Position numbers and translations under genes: made by a program. DNA of 64,000 bases from an uncultured Coriobacteriaceae bacterium (GTDB lineage: Bacteria > Actinomycetota > Coriobacteriia > Coriobacteriales > Atopobiaceae). Shown piece by piece: positions 16,084 to 25,962 of the stretch (positions are counted from its first letter, which is position 1; each line of letters opens with the position of its first letter). The notes under the pieces were generated by a model. That model was not told where the DNA came from. It did no database searches and worked only from the letters and a program-made list of their open reading frames with translations. The stretch covers positions 1-64,000 of the forward strand of contig CACYTH010000003.1 in assembly GCA_902777325.1 (NCBI GenBank), in the 5' to 3' direction.

Positions 16084-17403
16084 CTACTCGGCAGCGTCTG
16101 CCTTCTTGGCGGTGGTCGTCTTGCGCGTGGTGGTGCGCTTGGCGGCCGGCTTCTTGGTGGTCGCGGTCTTGGCCGCGGCGGCCTTGGTGGTCGTAGCGCG
16201 CTTGGTCGCGGTCGTCTTGGCGGCTGTCGCCTTGGTTGCTGCCTTCGGCTCCTCGGCAGCAGTGGCCTCCTCGGCCTTCTTGGCAGCGGCGGCCTTGGTG
16301 GCGGCACGCTTCGTGGTGGTCGCCTTGGTCGTGGTAGCGGCCTTGGTGGTCGTCTTGCGCGTGGTGGCGCGCTTCGCAGCCGGCTTCTTGGTGGCGGGCT
16401 TGGCCTCCTCGGTGGCAGCCTTGGCCTCCTCCTTAGCAGCCTCGACCTTCTCCTCTGCGGCGGCCTCGACCTTCTCCTCTGCGGCGGCCTCGGCCTTCTT
16501 AGCAGCGGTGGTCTTGGCGACAGCAGCCTTCTTGGCGGGGGCACGGCGCGTGGTGGTGCGCTTGGCAGCCGGCTTCTTGGCAGGTGCCTTCTCCTCGACC
16601 TTCTCCTCAGCCTTCGGAGCCTCGGCAGTCATCGTCGGCTGCTCCCACTCCTGCTGGGCGTCGATGTCGCTCAGGACCTCGGCCATGAAGTAGGGCATCT
16701 GCTTGCGCCACCAGGGCCAGTCGTGGTTGACGTCGGTGCCCCAGAAGTCGCACCAGTGGCTCACGCCCAGACGGTTGAGCTGGTCGTCGATGTAGTGCAG
16801 GTCGTCGACGCCCTCTTCCCAGGCGCCCTGGCCCACGCACATCACCAGCTGGCGCTGGTTGTAGAGGTTCACGTAGGGGTGATCGGTGGGCATGTTGGTG
16901 AGGAACGCGGGGATGTCGTTGTTGTAGAGGTTCTCGTCCATCCAGTCGCCGAAGAAGAAGCTGGTGCGATAAACGCCGGAAAGCGCGATGCAGCCCTGGA
17001 AGAGGTCCGGGCGACGGAAGGCGGCGATGGCGGCGTGTGTGGCGCCCATGCTGCAGCCGACGGCAATGGGACGCAGGTCAGAGTTGTTCCAGGCATGGAC
17101 GCGCGGAATCAGCTCGTCGGTCACGAACTTGAAGTACTGCTCCTGGCGCCAGGCGCGGGCGCCCTTGTCGCCGCCCTCGTCGCTCCAGCTCTGCTCGTCG
17201 AGGTTGTCGACGGAGAACACCTGGATGCGGCCCTCCTCGATGAAGGGGGCCAGGACGTCGATCATGCCGAAGTCCTCGAAGTTGTTGCTCTTGGCGTCCT
17301 GGGCCTGGAAGGCGATGACGGGGTAGCCGCCCTCACCGTAGACGATCATGGACATGTCCTCGTTCAGCACGTCGCTGTGCTGGTTATAGTACTCACGCTT
17401 CAT
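16084..17403 (-). CDS. Esterase-D-like hydrolase with histone H1-like tail
   Basis: A 439-residue two-part protein. Residues 1-250 are a PF00756-type alpha/beta hydrolase: nucleophile elbow GCSMG with S118, and a DVNHDWPWWR motif carrying the likely catalytic His (H227). Residues ~256-439 are low-complexity, rich in Lys, Ala, Thr and Arg, with three KKPAAKR copies (276-282, 339-345, 417-423), each followed by a Thr/Arg stretch, plus a Glu-rich AEEKVEAA block. This resembles linker-histone or mycobacterial HupB tails and should bind nucleic acid or polyanions. The ATG at 17403 follows GGAAGTGG; a TTG six bases earlier is rejected. It pairs with the ATP-grasp gene and is transcribed divergently from metY. 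Confidence 0.82.
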   Translation of the reverse strand: MKREYYNQHSDVLNEDMSMIVYGEGGYPVIAFQAQDAKSNNFEDFGMIDVLAPFIEEGRIQVFSVDNLDEQSWSDEGGDKGARAWRQEQYFKFVTDELIPRVHAWNNSDLRPIAVGCSMGATHAAIAAFRRPDLFQGCIALSGVYRTSFFFGDWMDENLYNNDIPAFLTNMPTDHPYVNLYNQRQLVMCVGQGAWEEGVDDLHYIDDQLNRLGVSHWCDFWGTDVNHDWPWWRKQMPYFMAEVLSDIDAQQEWEQPTMTAEAPKAEEKVEEKAPAKKPAAKRTTTRRAPAKKAAVAKTTAAKKAEAAAEEKVEAAAEEKVEAAKEEAKAATEEAKPATKKPAAKRATTRKTTTKAATTTKATTTKRAATKAAAAKKAEEATAAEEPKAATKATAAKTTATKRATTTKAAAAKTATTKKPAAKRTTTRKTTTAKKADAAE

Positions 17404-17676
17404 TGTCAACCACTTCCAATGCAGGAGGTCTTAATTTGTCGGTGTTGCGTTTACGCTGTCGGGCAGTTTACCCAATCTCGGATATTTGCGCAGGTCAAAT
17501 GGGGAGAAACTATGAAAAGGGCTGGTAGAGGCCTCTTTTGAACGCGCGTTAAATAGCACGCGCACCTAAATTCGGCCGCTTTTGCTTGCTGACAAACTCG
17601 TAAAGAATGGTGCGGTTGCGATCCCGCTGCGTTACCCTTAGGCGTGCAACCAAACCAAGGACAGGGGACATCAACC

Positions 17677-18957
17677 ATGGATCTAGGAATCGGAACCAAT
17701 TGCGTGCAGGCAGGCTATCGTCCGGGTGACGGCGAGCCGCGCCAGCTTCCCATCGTGCAGTCGACCACCTTCAAGTACGACACGTCCGAGCACATGGGAC
17801 GCCTCTTCGACCTCGAGGAGGAGGGCTACTTCTACACGCGCCTGCAGAACCCCACCAACGATGCCGTGGCAGCCAAGATCGCAAAGCTCGAGGGTGGCAC
17901 GGCAGGCATGCTCACCAGCTCCGGCCAGGCGGCCAACTTCTTTGCCGTCTTCAACATCGCCGAGGCGGGCAGCCACGTGGTGGCCTCCTCGGCCATCTAC
18001 GGCGGCACCTTCAACCTGCTGGCCGTGACCATGGCCAAGATGGGCATCGAGACCACCTTCGTGAGCCCCGACTGCACGCGCGAGGAGCTCGATGCCGCCT
18101 TCAGGCCCAACACCAAGTGCGTGGTGGGCGAGACCATCGCCAACCCGGCGCTCGCGGTGCTTGACATCGAGAAGTTCGCCCAGGCGGCGCACGACCACGG
18201 CGTGCCCCTGATCGTGGACAACACCTTCCCCACGCCGATCAACTGCCGTCCCATCGAGTGGGGCGCCGACATCGTCACCCATTCCACCACCAAGTACATG
18301 GACGGCCATGGCGTGGGCGTCGGCGGGGCCATCGTCGACTCGGGCAACTTCGACTGGATGGCCCATGCGGACAAGTTCCCCGGCCTGACCACTCCCGACG
18401 AGAGCTACCACGGCATCGTCTACGCGGAGAAGTTCGGCATGGCCGGCGCCTTCATCACCAAGGCCACCAGCCAGCTCATGCGCGACTTCGGCAGCATCCA
18501 GAGCCCGCAGAACGCCTTCTACCTCAACCTCGGCCTCGAGAGCCTGCACGTGCGCATGCCGCGTCACTGCGCAAACGGCCAGGCCGTGGCGGAGTTCCTG
18601 CAGGCGCACCCGCGCATCGAGAGCGTGAGCTACCCCAACCTGCCGGGCGACAAGTACTATCCGCTGGCCCAGAAGTACCTGCCCCAGGGCGGCTGCGGCG
18701 TGGTGAGCTTCTGCGTGGCTGGCGGACGCAGCGCTGCCGAGAAGTTCATGGCAGGCCTCAAGGTTGCCGCCATCGAGACCCACGTGGCCGACGCGCGCAC
18801 CTGCTGCCTGCATCCTGCCAGCTCCACGCATCGTCAGATGACCGACGACGAGCTGGTCGCGGCGGGCGTCATGCCTAACATGGTGCGCCTGTCCTGCGGC
18901 CTTGAGGACTCCGCCGACCTCATCGCCGACATCGAGCAGGCCCTCGCACAGCTCTAG
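17677..18957 (+). CDS. metY: O-acetylhomoserine sulfhydrylase (MetY-like)
   Basis: A 426-residue Cys/Met-metabolism PLP enzyme (fold type I). It is expected to make homocysteine from O-acetylhomoserine and sulfide. The internal-aldimine lysine is K206 in HSTTKYMDGHG; the PLP phosphate-binding SSGQAAN loop is near residue 80, and IVDNTFPTP carries the pyridine-nitrogen Asp. Length and the long C-terminal domain match MetY better than MetB. The ATG at 17677 follows AGGGGAC; a GTG at 17644 is less likely. I saw no SAM riboswitch or T-box in the 270-bp divergent gap upstream. Confidence 0.9.
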   Translation: MDLGIGTNCVQAGYRPGDGEPRQLPIVQSTTFKYDTSEHMGRLFDLEEEGYFYTRLQNPTNDAVAAKIAKLEGGTAGMLTSSGQAANFFAVFNIAEAGSHVVASSAIYGGTFNLLAVTMAKMGIETTFVSPDCTREELDAAFRPNTKCVVGETIANPALAVLDIEKFAQAAHDHGVPLIVDNTFPTPINCRPIEWGADIVTHSTTKYMDGHGVGVGGAIVDSGNFDWMAHADKFPGLTTPDESYHGIVYAEKFGMAGAFITKATSQLMRDFGSIQSPQNAFYLNLGLESLHVRMPRHCANGQAVAEFLQAHPRIESVSYPNLPGDKYYPLAQKYLPQGGCGVVSFCVAGGRSAAEKFMAGLKVAAIETHVADARTCCLHPASSTHRQMTDDELVAAGVMPNMVRLSCGLEDSADLIADIEQALAQL

Positions 18958-18985
18958 GCACCACCTGACATAGAGAGTCCGCGAT

Positions 18986-19027
18986 GGCGGCGGGCACGCT
19001 GGGAGACCCTCGTGCCCGCCGCCTTCT
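18986..19027 (+). terminator. Terminator of metY
   Basis: A perfect 13-bp GC stem (18986-18998 with 19011-19023) and 12-nt loop, followed by TTCTGC, 28 nt past the stop. Confidence 0.75.
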
Positions 19028-19126
19028 GCATGTCGCCAAGGCAAGGCGGTACAATCGGGGGCGTATTTGTGTCCGGGACATCGCGTAGCGTGATGGTCCG
19101 CTACACGCTACGAGCGAGGAGGTCAC

Positions 19127-20638
19127 ATGGCGCGCATCACATGCCCCAATTGCGGCGAGGTCATCGAGGTCGATCCCTCCCAGGTGGAGGACATCACACG
19201 CCAGCTTCGCGACGAGCTCTTTGAGCACGATCTTGAGGCGCGGCTTGCCGAGGTCGACCACAGGCACGAGGCCCAGCTCGCCACCGCCCGCAGCGAGGAG
19301 CGCAGGGAGGCGGACCGCCGGGTCGCCGAGCTCGAGGCACAGCTCAGTGGCATCCGGCACCAGGCCGAGCTCGACGTGGCACGCGAGCGCACTGCGGCTG
19401 CCGAGCAGAGGGCCCAGCTCGAGCGCAAGCTCGACGAGGAGCGCATGAGGGCGCGCGAGCAGGCGGTCCAGGCATCCGATGCCGCCAGGGCGACCGAGGC
19501 GCGCCTTGCCGGCGAGGTCACACGCCTCAAGGCTCAGCTCGAGGCACAGGAGCAGACCCTGCGCGCCCAGAACGAGGCAGAGCTGCTCAAGGTGACGGCA
19601 GATCTCGAGCGGGACAAGAGCAACCTCGAGGCCCAGCTCAGCGTGGAGCGCGCCAACAGCGAGCAGACACAGGCCACGCTGCGCGCCGAGATGTCGCGCA
19701 GGGAGGGCGAGCTCGCCCAGCGCGCCGAGGAGCAGCTCAGGATGAGGGACGAGCAGATCGAGCAGTACAAGGACGACCTGCAGCGCCTGCGCGACTACCG
19801 CATCAGCCTCTCCACCAAGCTCATCGGCGAGTCGCTCGAGCGCCATTGCGAGGACGAGTTCAACCGCATTCGCATGCAGGCGTACCCGCACGCCACCTTC
19901 GAGAAGGACAACACCGTCATCGAGGGCACAAAGGGCGACTTCGTCTTTCGCGACTTTGACGACGAGGGCAACGAGCTGCTCTCCATCATGTTCGAGATGA
20001 AGAACGAGGAGGAACTCTCCGCCACCACAAGCCGCAAGCGCAACGAGGACCACTTCAAGAAGCTCGACGCCGACCGCACCAAGAAGAACTGCGAGTACGC
20101 CGTGCTCGTCTCCACGCTCGAGCCTGACAACGACTTCTACAACGCGGGCATCGCAGACGTCTCCTGGCGCTATCCCAAGATGTTCGTGGTGCGTCCGCAG
20201 TGCTTCATCACCATCATCGGCCTGCTCAAGGCGGCCGCGCTCACCGCGCATCCGTACCGCATGCAGCTCGAGCGCGTCAAGCGCGAGGAGCTGGACGTGA
20301 CCACCTTCGAGGACAAGGTCACCAGCATCGTGGGCGGCATCGAGAACGACTACAAGCTCGCCGCCAAAAACTACGAGCAGGCAACCAAGGACATCGAGGC
20401 GATCATCGCCAAGCTCAACCATCTCAAGGCGCAGCTGGGTACGGCGGCCAAGCATCTCGGCACGGCGAGCAATCGCAGCGAGAAGCTGACCATCAAGCGA
20501 CTGACCAGGGGCAACCAGACGATGAAGGCTGCTTTTGCGGAGGCGGCCTCCGTCCGCGCGGCCCAGGCGGTCGAGACCGAGGCCGAGACTGAGCCCGCCC
20601 AGACGGACGAGGGCATCGAGCCGGACGCCTTGGAGTAA
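19127..20638 (+). CDS. DUF2130 coiled-coil protein with nuclease-like domain
   Basis: A 503-residue COG4487/DUF2130 protein. It begins with a CPNCG zinc-knuckle half at 6-10, continues with an uninterrupted heptad-rich coiled coil (about 30-230, almost all E, R, A, L, Q), then a globular DUF2130 domain (about 240-400) whose FEMKNE segment fits a restriction-endonuclease-like (PD-(D/E)XK) core, and ends with a further helical region and an acidic tail. The start follows AGGAGGTCAC. Cellular role is not established for the family; DNA repair or nucleic-acid processing is a guess from the fold. It stands alone between terminator-bounded neighbours. Confidence 0.82.
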   Translation: MARITCPNCGEVIEVDPSQVEDITRQLRDELFEHDLEARLAEVDHRHEAQLATARSEERREADRRVAELEAQLSGIRHQAELDVARERTAAAEQRAQLERKLDEERMRAREQAVQASDAARATEARLAGEVTRLKAQLEAQEQTLRAQNEAELLKVTADLERDKSNLEAQLSVERANSEQTQATLRAEMSRREGELAQRAEEQLRMRDEQIEQYKDDLQRLRDYRISLSTKLIGESLERHCEDEFNRIRMQAYPHATFEKDNTVIEGTKGDFVFRDFDDEGNELLSIMFEMKNEEELSATTSRKRNEDHFKKLDADRTKKNCEYAVLVSTLEPDNDFYNAGIADVSWRYPKMFVVRPQCFITIIGLLKAAALTAHPYRMQLERVKREELDVTTFEDKVTSIVGGIENDYKLAAKNYEQATKDIEAIIAKLNHLKAQLGTAAKHLGTASNRSEKLTIKRLTRGNQTMKAAFAEAASVRAAQAVETEAETEPAQTDEGIEPDALE

Positions 20639-20684
20639 GCTGTTCTAGGGCTATAGGGCAAACGAGTTTGACGGAGGGATGACC

Positions 20685-21128
20685 ATGAGCGAGACGATGG
20701 GACCTCAGGAGCATCTGGCGCGCGAGATTGCCATCAAGGCACATGGCTCGACCATCAACGCAAAGACGGGGGAGGTCTACATCTCCCATCCCGAGCACGT
20801 GGCGTCGCAGGTCACGGGTGACGAGGCCAAGGCTGTAGGGTGGTTGCACGACGTGGTGGAGGACACCTCCTACACGCTGGACGACCTGCGAGCCGCCGGC
20901 CTTTCTGACGAGGTCGTAGAGGCTGTCGAGGCCATGACCCATCGTCCGGGCGAGACCTACTTTGACTACGTGCGCCGTGCCGCGGCAAACCCGCTTGCGC
21001 GGCAGGTCAAGGAGGCCGACCTGCGCCACAACCTCAATCTGGGGCGCATTCCCATGCCTACCGAGCGAGACCTTGAGCGTATCCGCACCAGGTATCTGCC
21101 CGCGCTTCGCATCGTTCTCGGCAAGTAG
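20685..21128 (+). CDS. Small HD-domain hydrolase, RelA/SpoT hydrolase-like
   Basis: A 147-residue single-domain HD protein. The metal-site pattern of (p)ppGpp hydrolases is present: ISHPEHVA (H35), WLHDVVEDT (H55, D56, E59, D60) and a later KEADLRHNLNL corresponding to the RelA KLADRLHN block. No synthetase domain is attached. It could be a small alarmone hydrolase or act on another nucleotide. The ATG at 20685 is six bases after GGAGGG; the ATG at 20679 abuts that site. Confidence 0.78.
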   Translation: MSETMGPQEHLAREIAIKAHGSTINAKTGEVYISHPEHVASQVTGDEAKAVGWLHDVVEDTSYTLDDLRAAGLSDEVVEAVEAMTHRPGETYFDYVRRAAANPLARQVKEADLRHNLNLGRIPMPTERDLERIRTRYLPALRIVLGK

Positions 21129-21345
21129 GGGACGGCGGCCGCCCATAGCAAAACTGGTCACCAAGTCCAACCGGAGCAGCACGAACGGCATTCAGGAGAC
21201 TGAAAGAGACCGTTCATGTGCGTCGTTGCACCGCTCGCCAGATACACCGAACGAGCCTTTCCGATGGGCGATTGGCTGCCTTTTGGCAGAGGTTCCTGCT
21301 GTACCGTAATTCCGATTGGCGACGCGGCGGGAAGGACTGTTTCCG

Positions 21346-22308
21346 ATGGCTGAGGACCTTCGAAGAGAGACAATCTGGTGCGAGTCGACAGACGGCGTCT
21401 CGCGCATTCATGGATATATCTGGTGGCCCGAGGAGGGCGTGGCTCCCCATGCTGCCGTGCAGCTCGTGCATGGGATGGCCGAGTACATTGGCCGCTACGA
21501 CGAGTTCGCGCGTTATCTCAACAGCAAGGGCTTTGTCGTGTTTGGCCACGACCACATCGGTCATGGCGAGAGCGTGGCCTCCAAGGACGAGTGGGGCAAC
21601 CTGCCCGTCGAGGGAGGCAAGGACATCTTGGTCGAGGACGTCGATCGCGTCCGCGTCGCGGCTCTCGAGCGCATCACCGGCGCCTATGGCGCCACGCCCG
21701 AGCTCTTCCTATTTGGGCATTCCATGGGCAGCTTTGTGGTGCGCGCGTACCTGTCGCGCCATGGCGAGGGCCTCTCGGGCGCCATCGTCTGTGGCACGGG
21801 CTTCATGCCGCCCCGCACGGCGGCCATGGGCAATCAGGTGGCGCGCCTGATCGCGCGTGTGCGTGGTGGCAGCTATCACAGCAAGCTGCTCAACAACATG
21901 GGCGTGGGCGGCTACGCAAAGGACATCGACGACGCCGAGACCGACCTCGACTGGCTCTCCCACAACCGCGACAACGTCAACCGCTACATCGCCGACGAGG
22001 CCTGCGGCTTCATGTTCACGGCAGGCGGCTACGTGACGCTTACCGACCTCATGCACGAGGTCTGCACCACCGCATGCGTGTCCACCTACCCCAAGGACCT
22101 GCCCCTTCTCTACATCGCGGGCACCGAGGACCCGGTTGGCGAGTGCGGCGAAGGCGTGAGCAAGGCGGCCGACCTCGCGCACGGCGCGGGCGTCGTCGAC
22201 GTGCGCTGCCGCCTGTATGCGGGCATGCGCCACGAGATTCTCAACGAGAATGGCCGCCAGGTCGTCTTTGACGACGTGGTGAGCTGGATGGAGGGATACC
22301 TCAAATGA
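21346..22308 (+). CDS. Monoacylglycerol lipase-like alpha/beta hydrolase
   Basis: A 320-residue serine hydrolase of the Hydrolase_4 (monoglyceride lipase/lysophospholipase) family. The oxyanion motif [12 protein letters not shown] begins at 41, [10 protein letters not shown] is at 68-76, nucleophile S126 lies in GHSMGS, and the acid and His are in AGTEDPVGE and GMRHEIL. No signal peptide is seen. The stop overlaps the glycerol-kinase ATG by 4 nt, so the operon logic is acylglycerol to free glycerol, then to glycerol-3-phosphate. Confidence 0.85.
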   Translation: MAEDLRRETIWCESTDGVSRIHGYIWWPEEGVAPHAAVQLVHGMAEYIGRYDEFARYLNSKGFVVFGHDHIGHGESVASKDEWGNLPVEGGKDILVEDVDRVRVAALERITGAYGATPELFLFGHSMGSFVVRAYLSRHGEGLSGAIVCGTGFMPPRTAAMGNQVARLIARVRGGSYHSKLLNNMGVGGYAKDIDDAETDLDWLSHNRDNVNRYIADEACGFMFTAGGYVTLTDLMHEVCTTACVSTYPKDLPLLYIAGTEDPVGECGEGVSKAADLAHGAGVVDVRCRLYAGMRHEILNENGRQVVFDDVVSWMEGYLK

Positions 22309-23810
22309 GTGAGTCGGCAGGCAAGACCCAGTACGTAGTGGCGCTCGACCAGGGCACTACCTCCTCGCGTGCGGTGCTGGTCGACCACGACGGCAAGATG
22401 GTCGACGTGGTGCAGCGCGAGTTCACGCAGATCTACCCCAAGCCGGGCTGGGTCGAGCACAACCCGCAGGAGATTCTCTTCTCGCAGCTGGGCAGCCTGA
22501 CCGAGCTCCTGCAGCGCCATGGCCTGGGAGCCGCCGACATCGCATGCATCGGCATTGACAACCAGCGCGAGACCACCGTGGTGTGGGACCCCTCCACCGG
22601 TGAGCCCGTCTGCAACGCCATCGTGTGGCAGTGCCGCCGCACGGCCGACATGGTGGAGCGCCTCTGTGGCGACCCGGCCATTGCGGAGAAGGTTCGCGCC
22701 AAGACGGGCCTCATGCCCGACGCGTACTTCTCGGCATCCAAGATCGCGTGGATCCTGGACAACGTTCCGGGCGCCCGCGCACGCGCCGAGGCCGGCGAGC
22801 TGCTGTTTGGCACCGTGGACACCTGGCTGGTGTGGGTGCTTACCGGCGGGCTCGTGCATGCCACCGACGTCACCAACGCGAGCCGCACGATGCTCTACAA
22901 CATCCACGAGGGCTGCTGGGACGAGTGGCTGCTCGACCTCTTCAACATCCCGGCGAGCATGATGCCCGAGGTGCGTCGCTCCTCCGGCAGCTTTGGCGAG
23001 ACGAGCTATCCCGGCGTGCCGGCGGGCATTCCCATCAGCGGCGTCGCTGGCGACCAGCAGTCTGCCCTCTTTGGCCAGTGCTGCTTTGAGGCAGGCCAGG
23101 CCAAGAACACCTACGGCACCGGCTGCTTCCTGCTGCTGCACACGGGTGCCGAGGCCTGTGAGAGCAAGAACAACCTGGTCACCACCATCGCGGCGAGCGC
23201 ACCGGACGTCGACCACACCGAGTATGCGCTCGAGGGCAGCGTCTTTGTGGCTGGCGCCGTGATCCAGTGGCTGCGCGACGAGCTCGGGCTCATCCGCGAT
23301 GCCGGCGAGACCGAGTACCTGGCCAACAGCGTTGCCGACAACGGCGGCGTGTACATCGTCCCGGCCTTCACGGGCTTGGGCGCGCCGTACTGGGCGCCTG
23401 ACGCGCGCGGCACCATCTGCGGTCTCACGCGTGGCGCAAACCGCGCCCACGTCGTGCGTGCGGCCTTGGAGTCGCTGGCCTACCAGTCCGCCGACCTCGT
23501 GCGTGCCATGGAGGCTGACGCAGGCGCGCCCATCTCCACGCTCAACGTGGACGGCGGGGCAAGCCGCAACAACTTCCTCATGCAGTTCCAGGCGGACCTG
23601 CTGGGATGCGAGCTGAGGCGTCCGCAGAACATCGAGACCACCAGTCTCGGCGCTGCCTACCTGGCCGGCCTGGGCGTGGGCTACTGGAGCGGCGTGGATG
23701 AGCTGCGCCAGCTGCGCACGACCGACGACGTCTTCACGCGCAAGATGGCCACCGAGCAGGTCGAGGGCTACCTCGACGGCTGGAAGGACGCGGTGCGCCG
23801 CACGCTGTAG
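22305..23810 (+). CDS. glpK: Glycerol kinase
   Basis: A 501-residue FGGY kinase that makes sn-glycerol-3-phosphate from glycerol and ATP. Typical features are [11 protein letters not shown] at 15-25, [10 protein letters not shown], the [13 protein letters not shown] segment, [11 protein letters not shown], and the C-terminal [14 protein letters not shown] block. Full family length. It is translationally coupled (ATGA) to the lipase gene; no glpF facilitator or glpD/glpO oxidase is adjacent. Confidence 0.96.
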   Translation: MSESAGKTQYVVALDQGTTSSRAVLVDHDGKMVDVVQREFTQIYPKPGWVEHNPQEILFSQLGSLTELLQRHGLGAADIACIGIDNQRETTVVWDPSTGEPVCNAIVWQCRRTADMVERLCGDPAIAEKVRAKTGLMPDAYFSASKIAWILDNVPGARARAEAGELLFGTVDTWLVWVLTGGLVHATDVTNASRTMLYNIHEGCWDEWLLDLFNIPASMMPEVRRSSGSFGETSYPGVPAGIPISGVAGDQQSALFGQCCFEAGQAKNTYGTGCFLLLHTGAEACESKNNLVTTIAASAPDVDHTEYALEGSVFVAGAVIQWLRDELGLIRDAGETEYLANSVADNGGVYIVPAFTGLGAPYWAPDARGTICGLTRGANRAHVVRAALESLAYQSADLVRAMEADAGAPISTLNVDGGASRNNFLMQFQADLLGCELRRPQNIETTSLGAAYLAGLGVGYWSGVDELRQLRTTDDVFTRKMATEQVEGYLDGWKDAVRRTL

Positions 23811-23825
23811 GGGCTGGCGATCTGC

Positions 23826-24974
23826 CTAATCGAGCTCTGGCTGAGCGAGCATGATGCCCATCACCACGGCCATGCCGTCCTCGACGCTTGCGCCGTCGAC
23901 CCACTCGTCGCGCGTGTGCAGCAGCGCACCGCGCACGGCGCCAAGGGTGTTGGCCGGAATGCCCAGGCTGAGGGGGATGTTGGCATCGGTCGACGCCACC
24001 TCTCCTATCGGCTCCTCGCCGGCGATGGCGCGCATGACCTCGCGCGAGAGCTCGGTCACGGCCTCAAGCCCCTCGATCTTTCCCGCGCTTGCCGGTCGCG
24101 CCCCCACAGACTCCATCGACACCTCGACGTCCTCGGTGGCAAAGCCCCTGACCGTGTCCTCCACAAGACGCTTCAGGCTCTGGAGCACGTCGTCCGACGT
24201 CGAGCGATACTCGAAGAGCGCGCTTGCCTGCGCGGCAATGGCATTGACGGTGGTGCCTCCCTCTATGCGCCCGACGTTGACGGTGCAGGGGACGCCTCGG
24301 GGAAGCGGCAGCGCATAGAGTGCCTGTAGGAGTGCGCAGAGGCGCTCGATGGCGTTGGGGCGCCCGAAGTCGGAGAACGAGTGGCCGCCCTGCGTGCGTA
24401 CCTCGATCTTCCAGCGGTGGGAGCCCACCGCCTCGGCGATGACCCCGGGAAGGTAGAGGTCGAAGGAGTAGAAGCGACGGATGCGCCTCCCAAAGCTCGC
24501 AAACAGCTGCTTGGTGCCCTTGAGGTTGCCGAGGCCCTCCTCGCAGGAGTTTGCCACGACGAGCACGCCCAGGCCCGCTGGCATGAGCTGCGGGTTGTGC
24601 GCCAGGCGGCGTGCCGACATGAGCAGGGCCACCAGGTTGGCGGTGTCGTCGCCCACGCCAGGCGCAAAGAGCAGCCCGTCCTTCTCGTGCAGCGGCAGCT
24701 CGTCCGTGTCGGGAAAGACCACGTCGGTATGGGCGGCAAAGGCGACAAGGTCTGTGGTCCCATCATCTCCAAGGGGGCAGATCACGTTTGTCGCCTCGTC
24801 CACGTAAGCCTGCTCCATGCCGTTGTCGTGCATCCACTGCACGATGGCTGCCGCGCGTCGCTCCTCATGATGGGACGGGGCGGGGATGCGCGCGAGCGTG
24901 CGCAACAGGTCGAGGGCCTCGGCGTGGTTCTCGTGCGCAAAGGCGCGAGCGTAGGCGATCGTCTCCGGGTTCAT
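23826..24974 (-). CDS. M20-family dipeptidase/aminoacylase-type peptidase
   Basis: A 382-residue zinc peptidase of the M20/M28 group (PepT/PepD-like). Metal and catalytic motifs visible are AAHTDVVFPD (His ligand and Asp), GVGDDTAN (bridging Asp) and SCEEGLGN (catalytic Glu and ligand Glu); a lid/dimerisation domain occupies about 180-290. It hydrolyses di- or tripeptides or N-acyl amino acids in the cytoplasm. The ATG at 24974 follows AAGGAGG. It overlaps the stop of the upstream spermidine-synthase-like gene by 4 nt. Confidence 0.85.
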   Translation of the reverse strand: MNPETIAYARAFAHENHAEALDLLRTLARIPAPSHHEERRAAAIVQWMHDNGMEQAYVDEATNVICPLGDDGTTDLVAFAAHTDVVFPDTDELPLHEKDGLLFAPGVGDDTANLVALLMSARRLAHNPQLMPAGLGVLVVANSCEEGLGNLKGTKQLFASFGRRIRRFYSFDLYLPGVIAEAVGSHRWKIEVRTQGGHSFSDFGRPNAIERLCALLQALYALPLPRGVPCTVNVGRIEGGTTVNAIAAQASALFEYRSTSDDVLQSLKRLVEDTVRGFATEDVEVSMESVGARPASAGKIEGLEAVTELSREVMRAIAGEEPIGEVASTDANIPLSLGIPANTLGAVRGALLHTRDEWVDGASVEDGMAVVMGIMLAQPELD

Positions 24975-25810
24975 CGGGCCTCCTTGGGTGGGTTGGGCCA
25001 CTCCCAGGCGCCGGCAAACGCGTGCGGTCCGTCAGTGGCGATCATTACGTTGTTGTCGCTGGCAAGCGGTTCGTCGAGCCCGCAGGAGTAGACCCATACG
25101 TGGGAGAAGCTTGCCGCAAGGGCCTCGGCCGTGGCGGCCAGTGTGGCCGAGTCGGGACCCGAGATGGCAGATACCACGTTGGCCAGGTAGACGCCGTTCT
25201 CGTTGAGATGCTCATGCATGAGCTCGGCACCATCATGCGCCAAAAGCGAGAACTCGGGAGTGAGCGCCAGAAAGCAGTCGTTGATGATGATGTCAAAGCG
25301 CCCGTCGCAGCTCTCCAGCCACTCGTAGGCGTCGGCCACATGCAGATTGAGCCTGCCGTTTGCCTCGGCGTGGTAGGTCTTCTCGAGGTGGTCCAGAAAG
25401 AAGTGCTTGCGGGCAATGCGCTCGATGGCGGGGTCGATCTCCACCACGTCGATGCGCTCAAGCTCGCCGTGGTGCGCAACCAGGTGCTTGGGCAGGGCGT
25501 AGCCCCCGCCTCCCAGGACTGCGGCGCTCCGCGGACTCGCTGCGGTTGCTGCCCACGGGTCGAAGGCGTGCTCAAAGAGGCGGTGGTACTCAAAGACGGG
25601 CTCTGCCCATCGGTCGTCGAGGTAGGTGGCCGACTGGTACGTGCCCGCGACCTCCAGCACGCGTATGCGCTCGCGCATCACGCGCGTGTCGTCGTGCACC
25701 ACGGTGAGCCCAGCCATGGTCTTGCCCACAAACACGATGCCCTTGACCCAAACAAGGGCGGCTACCAGCGCAAATACAGCGCAGATTATGACTGGTGCGA
25801 TAAGGGGCAT
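24971..25810 (-). CDS. Membrane-anchored spermidine synthase-like protein
   Basis: A 279-residue protein. Residues 3-24 are a hydrophobic helix that probably anchors it. The rest is a Rossmann methyltransferase/aminopropyltransferase fold with the nucleotide motif LGGGGYALP (99-107), the acidic VEID strand end (123-126), VADAYEWL and an NDCF motif. The Tyr-rich N-terminal clamp of true SpeE is short, and no speD or speA neighbour exists, so it may be a methyltransferase or another aminopropyl-type transferase. Its stop overlaps the M20 peptidase start. Confidence 0.7.
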   Translation of the reverse strand: MPLIAPVIICAVFALVAALVWVKGIVFVGKTMAGLTVVHDDTRVMRERIRVLEVAGTYQSATYLDDRWAEPVFEYHRLFEHAFDPWAATAASPRSAAVLGGGGYALPKHLVAHHGELERIDVVEIDPAIERIARKHFFLDHLEKTYHAEANGRLNLHVADAYEWLESCDGRFDIIINDCFLALTPEFSLLAHDGAELMHEHLNENGVYLANVVSAISGPDSATLAATAEALAASFSHVWVYSCGLDEPLASDNNVMIATDGPHAFAGAWEWPNPPKEAR

Positions 25811-25962
25811 GGCTCATCTCCGGACGGCTACAGGCCCAAGTGTAGCGCGCGGCAGACTCCGGCAGGCTCGCGACTGCCGCCGGGGTGCAAAAAGGCGTAC
25901 CCTTTGTGGAGCTCATGGCTGACCGATCTGTCGGCGCGACACCTCACGAAAGGAGCGCTGCC

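Noticed and set aside
16048..17541. Long Gly/Leu-rich plus-strand frame opposite the esterase tail
   Set aside because: It is the mirror of the repetitive tail-coding DNA; the minus-strand frame has the catalytic motifs, start site and terminator.
17410..17676. SAM riboswitch or T-box upstream of metY
   Set aside because: I looked for the conserved kink-turn and T-box blocks and found none.
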